From the NCBI GenBank assembly GCA_003240755.1, contig QFNF01000043.1, forward strand, positions 1 through 25,567: a stretch of 25,567 nt of DNA, given 5' to 3'. Below the pieces are notes generated by a model. It was not told where the DNA came from and made no database searches. It worked only from the letters and a program-made list of their open reading frames with translations. Positions 10,083-18,479 of the stretch are shown in pieces; positions within the stretch are counted from its first letter, which is position 1, and every line of letters begins with the position of its first letter. The position numbers and the translations under genes are program-made. Source of the stretch: Sphingomonas hengshuiensis. Lineage in GTDB: Bacteria > Pseudomonadota > Alphaproteobacteria > Sphingomonadales > Sphingomonadaceae.

Positions 10083-10523
10083 CTATCCGCCGTGGCGCGC
10101 GAAGACGCGCTTACCGCCGGGGCCGAATGCAACGACGTCATAGGGCTGCGCTTTCATGCCCGGCATCTTCATGCCCGGTGACCCCATCGGCATTCCGGCG
10201 ACCGCAAGGCCGGTGACGCCCTTTGGATGCGTCGCCAGGGCGCGCTTCATGTCGGCGATCGGAACGTGACCCTCGAAGGCCATGCCGCCGATGATGGCCG
10301 TGTGGCACGATGCGAGGTCTGCAGGGACGCCCATCTTGCGCTGGAAAACATCGCGACGCGCATCATCGATGATCTGAACCTTCCGGCCGAACTGCTGGCG
10401 CACCTGCGCAGCCCACTTCTCGCAGCAACCGCACCCTGGGTCGCGGTGCATGGCAATATCGGCAGCGGATGCCATCGTCGGAGAGAGAACTGTTATGGCC
10501 ATCAGGCCAGCCTTTTTAAGCAT
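10083..10523 (-). CDS. DUF411 periplasmic metal-binding protein (CopG-like)
   Basis: 146 residues with a signal peptide ending near ASA-A (residue 21). DUF411 hallmarks are clear: His26 with the Cys cluster RDPGCGCCEKW (Cys31, Cys33, Cys34), SCHTAIIGG (Cys73, His74) and GHVPIADMKRAL. A Met-rich stretch (MPMGSPGMKMPGM) sits near the C-terminus. The family is common in copper and silver resistance clusters and is thought to bind copper in the periplasm. The start has GAGGAAG upstream and overlaps the stop of a possible leader peptide (TAATG). It is the first recognisable gene of the cus operon, downstream of an ECF-type promoter copy. Confidence 0.85.
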   Translation of the reverse strand: MLKKAGLMAITVLSPTMASAADIAMHRDPGCGCCEKWAAQVRQQFGRKVQIIDDARRDVFQRKMGVPADLASCHTAIIGGMAFEGHVPIADMKRALATHPKGVTGLAVAGMPMGSPGMKMPGMKAQPYDVVAFGPGGKRVFARHGG

Positions 10524-10666
10524 TAATCGACTTCCTCGTTAGCCAATTTACCGGCACAGCAGTTTATCTCAACAGCTCTGGGCACTATCGGACAGGAGAA
10601 CAAGCCTGTGATTACTCCCAGTTGCTTGCAGATGCTCGCTTCGCCGGTCTGATTGGGCAATGACAT
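10523..10666 (-). CDS. Possible leader peptide ahead of the DUF411/cus operon
   Basis: A 47-codon frame starting at ATG 10666 lies 4 bases after the CGTAT of the ECF-type promoter, so its message would be leaderless. Its stop overlaps the DUF411 start (TAATG), the layout expected for translational coupling. The peptide holds four Cys (SICKQ, LFSCPIV, INCCAGK) and no signal sequence. I know of no family for it. It may be a real regulatory uORF or simply an open 5' leader. Confidence 0.3.
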   Translation of the reverse strand: MSLPNQTGEASICKQLGVITGLFSCPIVPRAVEINCCAGKLANEEVD

Positions 10667-10670
10667 TATA

Positions 10671-10697
10671 ATACGCGGCTCCCGGGCGCATCCCTCA
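10671..10697 (-). promoter_or_regulatory. ECF-type promoter copy, DUF411/cus operon
   Basis: On the minus strand TGAGGG is followed by 16 bases and CGTAT. Transcription would begin near 10664, upstream of the DUF411 gene. Sixteen bases including the -10 and part of the spacer (10670-10685) are identical to the copy upstream of the DUF4396 gene (23422-23437). Confidence 0.65.
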
Positions 10698-10797
10698 CTG
10701 TTTCCCAATGTTTTTGCTTGGCGCGGGAATAGGAAACCGATCCCAGTTGGGCGGAGTTGTCCCAGCGCTACCAGCGCTACCAGCCGAAAGGACTATC

Positions 10798-11172
10798 ATG
10801 AAACTCCCTCGCTTCACATTGGCCGCAACCGCAGCCGCGATCGCGCTGACGGGCGGCGTCGCAATCGCCCAACAGGGCGGCAGCATGCACTCCATGCCCG
10901 GCATGGACATGAGCCACATGCAGAACATGACTCCTACCCAGCGTGAGATGATGGGCGTCATGCAAAAAATGAATCAGGGAATGATGCAGGGCATGATGGA
11001 CCCTGATCCCGGCCGGGCCTGGATGAAGAGCATGGCTGCGCACCACCAGGGCGCCATCGATATGTCCGAGCTGATTCAGCATCATACCAAGGATCCGAAG
11101 GTGCTTGCTGAGGCACGAAAGACCGCAGCAGAGAACCGTAAATCCCTCGCCGAACTCAGGGCGAAGATGTAA
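10798..11172 (+). CDS. Secreted DUF305 protein, Met/His-rich
   Basis: 124 residues from ATG 10798 with GAAAGG upstream. A signal peptide (ending VAIAQ-Q, near residue 25) is followed by a Met-rich patch (MHSMPGMDMSHMQNM) and one DUF305 domain: WMKSMAAHHQGAIDMSELIQHHTKDPKVLAEARKT. DUF305 is a ferritin-like helical fold found in copper and metal resistance loci. It probably binds copper in the periplasm. It is transcribed divergently from the DUF411/cus operon. I see no ECF-type motif directed to it; a repeated CAGCGCTAC lies just upstream (10763-10781). Confidence 0.82.
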   Translation: MKLPRFTLAATAAAIALTGGVAIAQQGGSMHSMPGMDMSHMQNMTPTQREMMGVMQKMNQGMMQGMMDPDPGRAWMKSMAAHHQGAIDMSELIQHHTKDPKVLAEARKTAAENRKSLAELRAKM

Positions 11173-11175
11173 ATC

Positions 11176-11255
11176 TGCCGTTCCGACCATCGGTAATGGC
11201 AAGTGGGGAGCTGGTAGTTGTCCGGCTCCCCACATTCCAAGGAAGCGGAACGGCA
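11176..11255. terminator. Nested inverted repeats between converging genes
   Basis: The inner stem is GTGGGGAGC (11203-11211) pairing with GCTCCCCAC (11225-11233) around a 13-base loop. An outer 9-bp stem pairs TGCCGTTCC (11176-11184) with GGAACGGCA (11247-11255). The element sits between the stops of the DUF305 gene (+) and the RTX gene (-), so it probably ends transcription in both directions. No T-run follows. Confidence 0.55.
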
Positions 11256-11274
11256 TCCCGCCCCCTAACAACGT

Positions 11275-12659
11275 TTAGATGAAGAGCAGATCCGTGCCCG
11301 CGTACGTAATCGCAGGATTGTTCACAAACGCGCCCCCTTCGACGCTGCTGAACATGAAATCGTCCTGCGACATATCAGCCGCGTAAACGCCCTCGATCAG
11401 GACCGATCCCTTGCCTGTGTCGGTGGACCAGGACACCAGTACACCGTTGCTTTGATCCTGGACGCTTACCTGGTTCGGCAAAATGTCTTCGAACGCAATG
11501 TGATCGAACGCTCCCGGGCCGGCATCGAAACCGCCGAAGATCATGTCGTTGCCACTGTCAGGGCGCACAACGAAAGCATCCGCTCCGTCGCCGCCATTCA
11601 ATCTATCGTTGCCGGTCCCGCCGTCGATCATGTCATGGCCGGCCCCCGCGTAGATCGTGTCGTTACCGGCTTCACCCATCAAGCCATCGGCCATGGCACC
11701 GCCATAAAGCTTGTCGGCGCCATCGCCCCCCTTGAGCATATCGCCACCATCGCCGCCATCGAGCACGTCTCGCCCTGCGCCGCCCTCCAGGTGATCCTCA
11801 CCGGCACCGCCGAATAGCTTGTCGTCCCCGGCAAGGCCGAAAAAGACGTCGCGGTCACCCGTGGCTTGGAAGGTGTCGGCCCGCGCGGAGCCGTATTTCA
11901 CATCGAAGTCGTCAAAGCTGTATGCTGCGCTCGGGTCCGTGGCGCCGGTTGCTGCGGGTGCCGAGACGTCGCCGCCTTCCTCTTTGGCGAAGCTGGTGGC
12001 CTGCAACCGGTCCGCACTCGCGTCCGCGGGTTGGAGAAGGTAGCGATCGTCGGTGAACATGAAGTCGTTCTGGGCCAGCTCGCTCTTGGCCACGCCGACC
12101 AGCAGCACCGAACTCGCACCCTCATTCCAGCTCACACGGGTTCCGAAGGCGGTTTCCTCGAAGCGCAACTCCTCAGGCGAGATGTCGCGCAGCGCGAGGT
12201 GGTCGAACATACCGGGACCAGGCTTGAAGTCATAGATGATGTCGTTGCCGCTATCACGGTCGACAACGAAGGCGTCGGCGCCGCGGCCGCCCATCAGGAT
12301 GTCGTCACCCTTGCCGCCTTCGATATCCCCATGGCCATCGCCTTCGCTGAGGAGGTCGCGCTCGTCCCCACCTCTGAGCGTGTCGTCCATTGCACCCCCG
12401 AGCAGCACATCGCTCCCCGCCCCCCATCGAGATAGTTCATGCCGTTCCCGCCAAGCAGGAAATCGGCACCACGACCGCCCCAAAAGGCGTCATCGATCAC
12501 ACCGCCGGTGAGCACGTCGCTGCCGCCCCGACCGAAGGATATGTTCATTTTGCCGCTTTGCCCAAGTTCCACGTCGGAACCAGCGTCTCCGATAGTGAGG
12601 TGGTAATCATCGATCACCCGATCAACGCGCGAACCACCACGATCCTGCTTCCAAGTCAT
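11275..12659 (-). pseudogene. RTX-type calcium-binding secreted protein, frameshifted
   Basis: The start is ATG 12659 (GGGAGA upstream). The first frame runs into a six-C run at 12420-12425 (minus strand GGGGGG), after which the reading continues in another frame to 11275. Restoring one G gives YLDGGAGSDVLLGG, a perfect RTX nonapeptide, and a product of about 461 residues. The protein has two modules, each a block of GGxGxDxUx repeats followed by a similar 70-residue domain (FDHLALRDISPEEL... NDFMF and FDHIAFEDILPNQV... DDFMF). There is no N-terminal signal, as expected for type I secretion. No transporter genes are nearby. The frameshift may be real or a sequence error. An ECF-type promoter copy lies about 260 bases upstream. 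Confidence 0.75.
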
Positions 12660-12926
12660 CGTCTGTCTCCCGTATTGGTGCGCCCACATCTTTCAAAGAA
12701 GCGCGATTCACAGAATACCCCGAAGGTCTTACAGTTCCTCCGAGCGCTGCCAGACAGCAGGCATCGCAGACTATACCAATAGAAGTTTCAAGCCTTAGCA
12801 GAGGTCCTTCGCGGCGGCTGAATACAAGTGGTCACGCCCGCCCGCCTAGTCTTTACGGCGGGTCGTAATCTCTTCCATCTAGCGCGCGAGAAGGTCCCTA
12901 TCCCTCACGTTCGCGCTCAAAACCTT
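12660..12926. other. Gene-free leader between ECF-type promoter and RTX gene
   Basis: No convincing gene is seen. The stretch would be a long 5' leader of the RTX transcript. It holds a small hairpin, CCCGCC...GGCGGG with a 10-base loop (12841-12862), and a possible extended -10 for the minus strand (TATAGT, 12775-12770). Confidence 0.4.
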
Positions 12927-12953
12927 ATACGCGGCCCGAGGGTCCAACCCTCA
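12927..12953 (-). promoter_or_regulatory. ECF-type promoter copy upstream of RTX gene
   Basis: TGAGGG, 16 bases, CGTAT on the minus strand. It lies after the hairpin that follows the cop operon and directs transcription toward the RTX gene. Confidence 0.6.
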
Positions 12954-13023
12954 TCGGCCATGCAAAATTCACGGGAAAGGGGAGGGCGCACGCCCATCAA
13001 CCCTGGCCGCTTGCCAGCGGAGA

Positions 13024-13055
13024 GCGGCGCCCGTCCTATCCCGGACGGCCGCCGC
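13024..13055. terminator. Hairpin downstream of the copAB operon
   Basis: A 13-bp inverted repeat with one mismatch around a 6-base loop TATCCC, about 45 bases past the stop of the last cop-operon gene. It probably ends or protects the copA-to-DUF305 transcript. No T-run is present. Confidence 0.5.
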
Positions 13056-13099
13056 CCCAGCCTCACGCGACAGCGTTGGTTGCCCCGGAGCGGACCCGT

Positions 13100-13690
13100 T
13101 CAGCGCATCGGCTGAAGGCTATTGATGCCGGTGCTTTCGTCCGTTTCAGGTGGCGGAGGAGCAACGCCCTTGTCGCGATAGGACGGCAGGTCCGGCGCAC
13201 CGTCAGGCGTTGGTTGCGCCTCGAGTTTGGCGATCATTCGCTTCATCTGCGTGATCTCGCGCACCTGAGCGTCGATGATGCCATCAGCAAGTTTGCGGAC
13301 CTCGGGGTCCTTGATGTGTGCCCGCTCGCTGGTCAGGATCGCGATCGAATGGTGCGGGATCATCGCCTTCATGTAAGAAACGTCGTCAACCGTTTCCTGG
13401 CTGCGGACCAGCCAGAGCGCTGCGGCGAACACCACGACGCTTCCACCCAGGATGAAGGCGTTGGTTCGCTTGTTTCTGTACATCGACCACATGAAGCCGA
13501 CCATGATGAGCGCCATCGTCGAGCCCATGACGAACGCCATCCAGAACCGCGTTTGGCTAAATTCGATGTGACCGAGCGCATAGACGTTGACGTACATGAG
13601 GCCGAACATCACGACCGTGGAGGTCGCGATCATCGCTGCGAACCGGCCATAGCCCATGCCCATGTTCATTTTATCGTCGTTGTGATCCAT
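13100..13690 (-). CDS. Membrane DUF305 protein
   Basis: 196 residues from ATG 13690, whose first base is the last base of the upstream stop (TGATG); AAGGGA lies 7 bases ahead. A Met-rich cytosolic start (MDHNDDKMNMGMGYG) leads into three membrane segments (about 18-38, 50-68, 80-95), then a C-terminal DUF305 helical domain (SYMKAMIPHHSIAILTSERAHIKDPEVRKLADGII) and a Pro-rich tail. The HH and Met residues are the likely copper ligands, by family. It is the last gene of the copAB operon. It differs from the small secreted DUF305 protein at 10798, so the island has a membrane-bound and a soluble form. Confidence 0.85.
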   Translation of the reverse strand: MDHNDDKMNMGMGYGRFAAMIATSTVVMFGLMYVNVYALGHIEFSQTRFWMAFVMGSTMALIMVGFMWSMYRNKRTNAFILGGSVVVFAAALWLVRSQETVDDVSYMKAMIPHHSIAILTSERAHIKDPEVRKLADGIIDAQVREITQMKRMIAKLEAQPTPDGAPDLPSYRDKGVAPPPPETDESTGINSLQPMR

Positions 13691-14471
13691 CACGCATTCC
13701 CTTGCTGAAGACGGGTTTGCCCCCCGGCGTTACGACGCGACCGCTTCGGCCAACGCATGTAGAGAAGCACGGCGCCGCCAAGCCAAAGGGCGAGGCCACC
13801 GAGCGCGAACCCTAGGAGCCACGGCGTGTTGAAGTCCTCGTGGTTCTTCCAATCCATGATATGGAGGCCCCAGAAGAAGTCGTAGAGCCGCCACGTGCCG
13901 GTCCTCACCGCCACAATCCGGCCAGTGTCGGCCGTGACGAAGACACGGGTGGAATCCGGATCCGTGAACGTCACCCGCCAGGCGGGAAGCGGGCCGCGAT
14001 ACTCGGCGCTGGCGCGCTTGATCAGCTCCACCGTCGCCCTCGGTCTGCCTTCGCCGCGCCAAGCTGTCCTTGCGACAGCCTGGACCTGGGCTGCGGTCGG
14101 GGCGGGTAACAGTATCCCCGTCCTCGCATCGAATAGCCGCGCCCCTTCAGCCGTCGCCACCTCGGCCACTGGGCGGCCAAGCCACATGCGGTAGGTCACG
14201 GAGTTGATCGGCGTTCCACTCGCCGCGATGATCGCTGAGGGCGACGCGAGCACGACGCCGCCAGGCAGGGACGCGACGGCCTTGCGGTCCACCAGGTGAT
14301 CTCCATGCACACGATCGATGGGCAAGAAGCTCATCAACGCGCCACTCATGAACCATAAGAGGAGCTGCGCACCGACGATGATCGCGAGCCACTTGTGAGT
14401 GCGGCTCGCAAGAAGGTGCAGCCGAAGTTTGGTGCTTCTCAGGGTCGGCTCTCCATCCGTGCCGGGCTCAT
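13690..14471 (-). CDS. PepSY-domain membrane protein, probable N-terminal frameshift
   Basis: The intact frame 14349-13690 encodes 219 residues with PepSY features (WRVTFTDPDSTRVFVTADTGRIVAVRTG) and a C-terminal membrane helix (LLGFALGGLALWLGGAVLLYM). Upstream, the same frame continues with HLLASRTHKWLAIIVGAQ and LLLWFMSGALM, the typical first helix of this family, but has no ATG. An ATG at 14471 overlaps the cytochrome c stop (ATGA) and opens a frame that stops after 10 codons. Adding one base at the GGG run 14442-14444 would join the two into about 260 residues. PepSY membrane proteins are often electron-transfer or iron-reductase related; here it may work with the cytochrome c and CopA. 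The DUF305 start overlaps its stop. Confidence 0.75.
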
Positions 14472-15034
14472 TTCATGCCCGGCATATCCTTCATCATCTC
14501 GTCGTGGTCGGCAGGTGCGCTCGCGACCAGCGACTTGTACTGTTCAGGCGTCATCCCCGGGAGCTTGCGCACGAACGCTACCATGTCCCAGATCAGCGGA
14601 TCAGAATGGGTTTTCCCCCAAGCGGGCATAGCGCTGAGCTTTACCCCGTGCTTGATCGTCCAAAAGGCCTCCGCCGGATCGTGCGTATGCTCGGCTTTGG
14701 CCAGCTCGGGCGCGCGCGGGTAAAGACCCTGGCTCATCTCGCTTTGCTCAACGCCTGGACCGAGGTGACAGCCAGAGCACATCTCACCGTAAAGTCCGGC
14801 GCCGATCCGGACGCGCTCGGGGGCGTCAAGATCGGGTGGGGGCTTGATGCCACGCGCACGCACAGTGATCGAGCGATCCCGCAGCGTCTCGAGCAGTGCA
14901 AAGACCGGTCGCGTGTGCGGCTGATCCGCCGCAACATCATAGACGCCGAGGTAGATGAACACTGCCGCGCCTATGGCTACCAGCGTTGTCAGCACGGCGA
15001 CAAAGGACAAGCTCGGCAGGTGCCGTCGCAGCAT
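14468..15034 (-). CDS. Membrane-anchored c-type cytochrome
   Basis: 188 residues from ATG 15034, which has GGGAGAGG at good distance; an ATG seven codons earlier lacks a well-placed site. A hydrophobic anchor (about 9-30) precedes one cytochrome c domain with the haem motif CSGCH (Cys86-His90) and a likely axial Met136 (KLSAMPAWG). The end is Met- and His-rich (DHDEMMKDMPGMK). It lies 86 bases after copB and overlaps the PepSY gene start (ATGA). Single-haem cytochromes of this kind occur in many alphaproteobacterial copAB operons. It could accept electrons from the CopA oxidase reaction or feed the respiratory chain; this role is inferred. A 10-base direct repeat (GGCATGGAAA) lies around the upstream ATG. 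Confidence 0.85.
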   Translation of the reverse strand: MLRRHLPSLSFVAVLTTLVAIGAAVFIYLGVYDVAADQPHTRPVFALLETLRDRSITVRARGIKPPPDLDAPERVRIGAGLYGEMCSGCHLGPGVEQSEMSQGLYPRAPELAKAEHTHDPAEAFWTIKHGVKLSAMPAWGKTHSDPLIWDMVAFVRKLPGMTPEQYKSLVASAPADHDEMMKDMPGMK

Positions 15035-15120
15035 GCCAGACCTCTCCCTTTCCATGCCTTTCCATGCCTTTCCCCTTTTATCGGTTAGCTAGAGGCTAAT
15101 CTTGCAGCGTAAGAGCGACC

Positions 15121-16377
15121 TCAGAACCACATGCGGACGCCGGCAACGATGCTTTTGGACGTGGCCTTGTCGCCCTCCGCCCGAGCATAGCGGGCGGTGT
15201 CGCCAAACCGACGATCCCACGACACGCCGATATAGGGCGCGAACTCACGTCTGATCTCGTAGCGAAGCCGCAATCCCAATTCGGCATTGCTGAGGCCTGA
15301 TCCGATACGATTCTCTGGCACATCCTGAGCGGCGAAGTTCAGCTCGGCACGCGGTTGCAGGACCAATCGCTGGGTAACGCGTTGATCGTAATATCCCTCT
15401 AGCCGGCCTAGCACGTCGCCCTTGTTGGACAGGAACAGCGCCCCTTCGAGTTCAAAAAACCCGGGTGCCAGCCCCTCCACTCCGACAGTGGCGTAAGTGC
15501 GCTTCGGCGATGGTCCTAAATCCTGCCGGACACCTGCCTGTAAGTTGAAATAAGGGCCGATCGCCCGGCTATAGAGCGCTTGTACCTCTGCACTTTCGAT
15601 GCCCTCGCGAAAGGCACCTTCGCCCTCGGACTTGACGAACAGGCGGTTGATGTCCCCACCGAACCACGCTTCTCCATCCCAACGATAGCCATCGCGGCCG
15701 TTGCGGAACTGGTACTCTGCAAGGTTCAACAGCACCTGGTTGAAGTTTTGGCCGCCGTGATGCTGCTGAAGATGATGACGGCCCATCGCCATCGCGTCGG
15801 AGCCATACACATTGTCAGCGGCATGGTCCGTCGGGAGCGGGGGAGGCGGTGCATTTCCCGCGGGGAGCGCAGTGCCTGTCTGCTGCATACCCTCCATCGC
15901 CATACCCGGCATCCCGGGCATTCCCTGCATCTGGCCGCTGCCCTGGTCAGCCGGCATCGTCATGCCCGGCATCGTGGAATGATCCATGCCTTGCATCGGC
16001 TGCTGCGCGCCCTGGGAAGGCGTCTTATCGCTTCCGGGCATCTGCATCCCCGGCATCGATTGCATGTCATGCTGAGAGCCTTGCGGGGCAGCTTGGCCCA
16101 TGCCGGGCATGGTCGAATGATCCATGCCCGACATGGCTCCGTGATCCATGCCCTTCATACCTGCCATCGGAGCAGCGGTCCGCTTTCCGGGCGCCGTCTT
16201 CCGTCTGGTCGCGACCTTAGCCTTGCCCTTCGTCGCGGCCTTTGCCGCCGGTTTCTTCTTGGCCGGCATAGGCATCGTCATGCCCGGCATGTTCATACCT
16301 TGCATCGACTGAGCCGCGGCGGGAGCGGCGATGCCAAGCACGGACGTGGCGGCGAGCGCCGAAATCAGCCGATTCAT
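15121..16377 (-). CDS. copB: CopB outer membrane copper resistance protein
   Basis: 418 residues. The signal peptide ends near PAAAQ (residue 23). Residues about 24-185 are low-complexity and Met-rich, with repeated MPGM, GMDHS and QGMPGM units and a Lys/Arg-rich insert (about 40-66). The C-terminal 230 residues match the CopB beta-barrel: NQVLLNLAEYQFRNGRDGYRWDGEAWFGGD, FNLQAGVRQDLGP and a terminal aromatic (MWF) typical of outer membrane barrels. CopB binds copper and helps it leave or be held at the outer membrane. The start overlaps the copA stop (ATGA). The Met-rich part is longer than in Pseudomonas CopB. Confidence 0.95.
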   Translation of the reverse strand: MNRLISALAATSVLGIAAPAAAQSMQGMNMPGMTMPMPAKKKPAAKAATKGKAKVATRRKTAPGKRTAAPMAGMKGMDHGAMSGMDHSTMPGMGQAAPQGSQHDMQSMPGMQMPGSDKTPSQGAQQPMQGMDHSTMPGMTMPADQGSGQMQGMPGMPGMAMEGMQQTGTALPAGNAPPPPLPTDHAADNVYGSDAMAMGRHHLQQHHGGQNFNQVLLNLAEYQFRNGRDGYRWDGEAWFGGDINRLFVKSEGEGAFREGIESAEVQALYSRAIGPYFNLQAGVRQDLGPSPKRTYATVGVEGLAPGFFELEGALFLSNKGDVLGRLEGYYDQRVTQRLVLQPRAELNFAAQDVPENRIGSGLSNAELGLRLRYEIRREFAPYIGVSWDRRFGDTARYARAEGDKATSKSIVAGVRMWF

Positions 16378-18437
16378 GCGGCCGCTCCTTCAAGCGGCCG
16401 AACGGTCACAACACGCATCATGCCCGCGGTCATGTGATAGAGATTGTGGCAGTGGAACGCCCAATCCCCCGGTGCGTCGGCGGTGAGGTCAAAGGTCATC
16501 TTGCCTCCGGGCGGCACGTTGACGGTGTGCTTGCGCGGTGCGTGGTCGCCGTGGCCCGTCACCAGCTCGAAGAAGTGGCCGTGGAGATGGATCGGGTGCG
16601 GCATCATCGTGTCGTTCACCAACGTGACCCGCACACGCTCGCCGTTGCGAAACGGAATGGGATCGGCCGGATCGCTGAGCTTCTGGCCGTCAAACCCCCA
16701 CATGTAGCGTTCCATGTTGCCGGTCAGGTGTATCTCCAATTGACGCGTTGGGGCACGCACGTCCGGGTTGGGCTGCAGTGCCATAAGGTCGCGGTAGGTG
16801 AGGACACGATGATCCAGGTCTTCCAAACCCTGAGGCGGTTCGCCGCTGCGATCCTTGGGCATGGGAGAGATGGTCTGGACGCCCGGTCCCATCTTGACCC
16901 CCGGGGCATTCTTCGGGTCACGCATGTCCATGCTCATGCTGCCGCCTGAGCCATGATCCATGCCAGCCATGCCGCCGGCTTGGCCAGAGCCGCCCTGCAT
17001 GGCGCCGTGGTCCATGCCGGCCATAGAGGCACCGCCTGCCGCCATCTGGCTGTGATCCATTCCGGCCATGCCGGACATGCCCATCTGCCCGTGATCCATG
17101 CCAGCCATGCCGGACATGCCCATCTGACTATGGTCCATGCCGGCCATGCCTGCCGCCGCTGCCCCTACCGCGACAGTTCCGTGATCGGTCGGTGCCTTCC
17201 AGCCAGTGAGCTTCCACAAATTGCGCGAGGCATTCTGCACCAAAGTGGGATCCAGCCCGCGCTCCTTGACCGGGCTCTCGTCCGACATGCCGGACATGCC
17301 CTGCATGCCCCCCATGCCGCTCATGTCCATGCCCATATCGGTCATGGTCAGCAGCTTGCGCGGGCGAAGCGGTGGAACCGGAGCGACCATCCCTTCGCGC
17401 GGAGCGAGCGTCGCCCGGCCCATGCCCGAGCGGTCGATCGCCTCGGAAACAAAGCTGTAGGCCCGGTCCTCGGGGATCACGATCACGTCAAACGTCTCGG
17501 CAACCCCGACCTGAAACTCGTCAACCTTGACCGGCCGCACATTCTGCCCATCCGCCTGCACGACCGTCATCGGCAGGTCGGGAATCCGGACGTTGAAGTT
17601 GGTCTGGGCTGCAGCATTGATGATCCGCAAGCGAACGCGCTCGCCCGCCTTGAACAACCCGGTCCAATTGTCATACGGGCCATAGCCGTTAACCAGAAAG
17701 GTGTAGGTCGAGCCGGTCACGTCGGCGATGTCGGCGGGGTCCATCCGCATCTTACCCCACTCGATACGATCCTTCAGCTTCATCTCCCGGCCTGCAAGCA
17801 GACCGGCAAGCGTCGGGCGCTGATAATTGAAATAAGCGCCGCCCATCTGCTTCAGCTTGCGAAAGATTTCCGCGCCGGTCATCTGGCTGTGGTCGGACAG
17901 TACGATCACGTGCTCGCGGTCGAACGCGATCGGATCGGCACCTGCCGGGTCGATCACGATCGGGCCGTAAAGGCCGTCTTGCTCCTGCTCACCCGAGTGA
18001 CTGTGATACCAATAGGTGCCCGACTGGACGATCGGGAACTCGTAAACGAAGGTCGAGCGCGCCTTGATGCCGGGGAAGCTGATGCCGGGAACCCCGTCCA
18101 TCGGGAACGGCACGAGCAGCCCGTGCCAGTGAATGGAGCTGTCCTCGTCGAGATTGTTGGTAACGGAAAGGCGAACCTTCTGCCCCTCCTTCAACCGGAT
18201 GAGAGGGGCCGGCACAGTGCCGTTGACGCCAATGGCGGGCGTCGATTTGCCGTCGACAGGAAGTTTGAAACTGTCGATCGTCAGCGCAATGTCGGTGCCG
18301 CTGACGGTCGGGAGAGGTTTTACGATCCCGCCCGACACGGGCTGAGCCCAAGCGGGCATATAGGCGCTTAGCGCCATGCCGCCGCCCACCAGGGCGGCGC
18401 CGCGCAGCACTTGGCGACGATCGATATTGCGGCTCAT
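16374..18437 (-). CDS. copA: CopA multicopper oxidase
   Basis: 687 residues with a Tat signal (DRRQVLRG, cleavage near AWAQ), as expected for a cofactor enzyme exported folded. All four copper-site motifs are intact: HWHG (103-106), WYHSHS (143-148), HPIHLHGH (from 614) and HCHNLYHMTAGMM (from 662), which supplies the type 1 Cys. Between them is a Met/His-rich insert with MGMDMSGMGGMQGMSGM and a run of MAGMDHSQMGMSG units encoded by a 39-base tandem repeat. In the family, CopA oxidises Cu(I) to less toxic Cu(II) and binds extra copper. It heads the operon with copB, cytochrome c, PepSY and DUF305. An ECF-type promoter copy lies about 40-70 bases upstream, and GAGGACTGC precedes the ATG. Confidence 0.97.
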   Translation of the reverse strand: MSRNIDRRQVLRGAALVGGGMALSAYMPAWAQPVSGGIVKPLPTVSGTDIALTIDSFKLPVDGKSTPAIGVNGTVPAPLIRLKEGQKVRLSVTNNLDEDSSIHWHGLLVPFPMDGVPGISFPGIKARSTFVYEFPIVQSGTYWYHSHSGEQEQDGLYGPIVIDPAGADPIAFDREHVIVLSDHSQMTGAEIFRKLKQMGGAYFNYQRPTLAGLLAGREMKLKDRIEWGKMRMDPADIADVTGSTYTFLVNGYGPYDNWTGLFKAGERVRLRIINAAAQTNFNVRIPDLPMTVVQADGQNVRPVKVDEFQVGVAETFDVIVIPEDRAYSFVSEAIDRSGMGRATLAPREGMVAPVPPLRPRKLLTMTDMGMDMSGMGGMQGMSGMSDESPVKERGLDPTLVQNASRNLWKLTGWKAPTDHGTVAVGAAAAGMAGMDHSQMGMSGMAGMDHGQMGMSGMAGMDHSQMAAGGASMAGMDHGAMQGGSGQAGGMAGMDHGSGGSMSMDMRDPKNAPGVKMGPGVQTISPMPKDRSGEPPQGLEDLDHRVLTYRDLMALQPNPDVRAPTRQLEIHLTGNMERYMWGFDGQKLSDPADPIPFRNGERVRVTLVNDTMMPHPIHLHGHFFELVTGHGDHAPRKHTVNVPPGGKMTFDLTADAPGDWAFHCHNLYHMTAGMMRVVTVRPLEGAAA
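17043..17147 (-). repeat. 39-bp tandem repeat inside copA
   Basis: About 2.6 copies of a 39-base unit encode MAGMDH(S/G)QMGMSG. The copies differ only at a few bases. It lies in frame, so copy-number change would lengthen or shorten the Met/His-rich loop without breaking the gene. Confidence 0.75.
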
Positions 18438-18479
18438 GCAGTCCTCAAGGCTCCCGAAGAGAATGTCTCTCTAGCCTTG

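Noticed and set aside
10667..10672. TATAAT on the plus strand as a -10 for the DUF305 gene
   Set aside because: No -35 at the right distance, and it overlaps the -10 of the minus-strand ECF copy.
12888..12910. Another TGAGGG on the minus strand before the RTX gene
   Set aside because: No CGTA follows at 16 bases (CGCTA at 17 only), so I did not count it as a promoter copy.
17043..17147. Regular repeats that could be taken for a CRISPR array
   Set aside because: The units are contiguous, in frame and code for Met/His-rich protein; there are no spacers.
16953..18371. Open frame of 472 codons antisense to copA, rich in His and Ala
   Set aside because: Its His repeats are the reverse reading of the Met-coding repeats (CAT) in copA.
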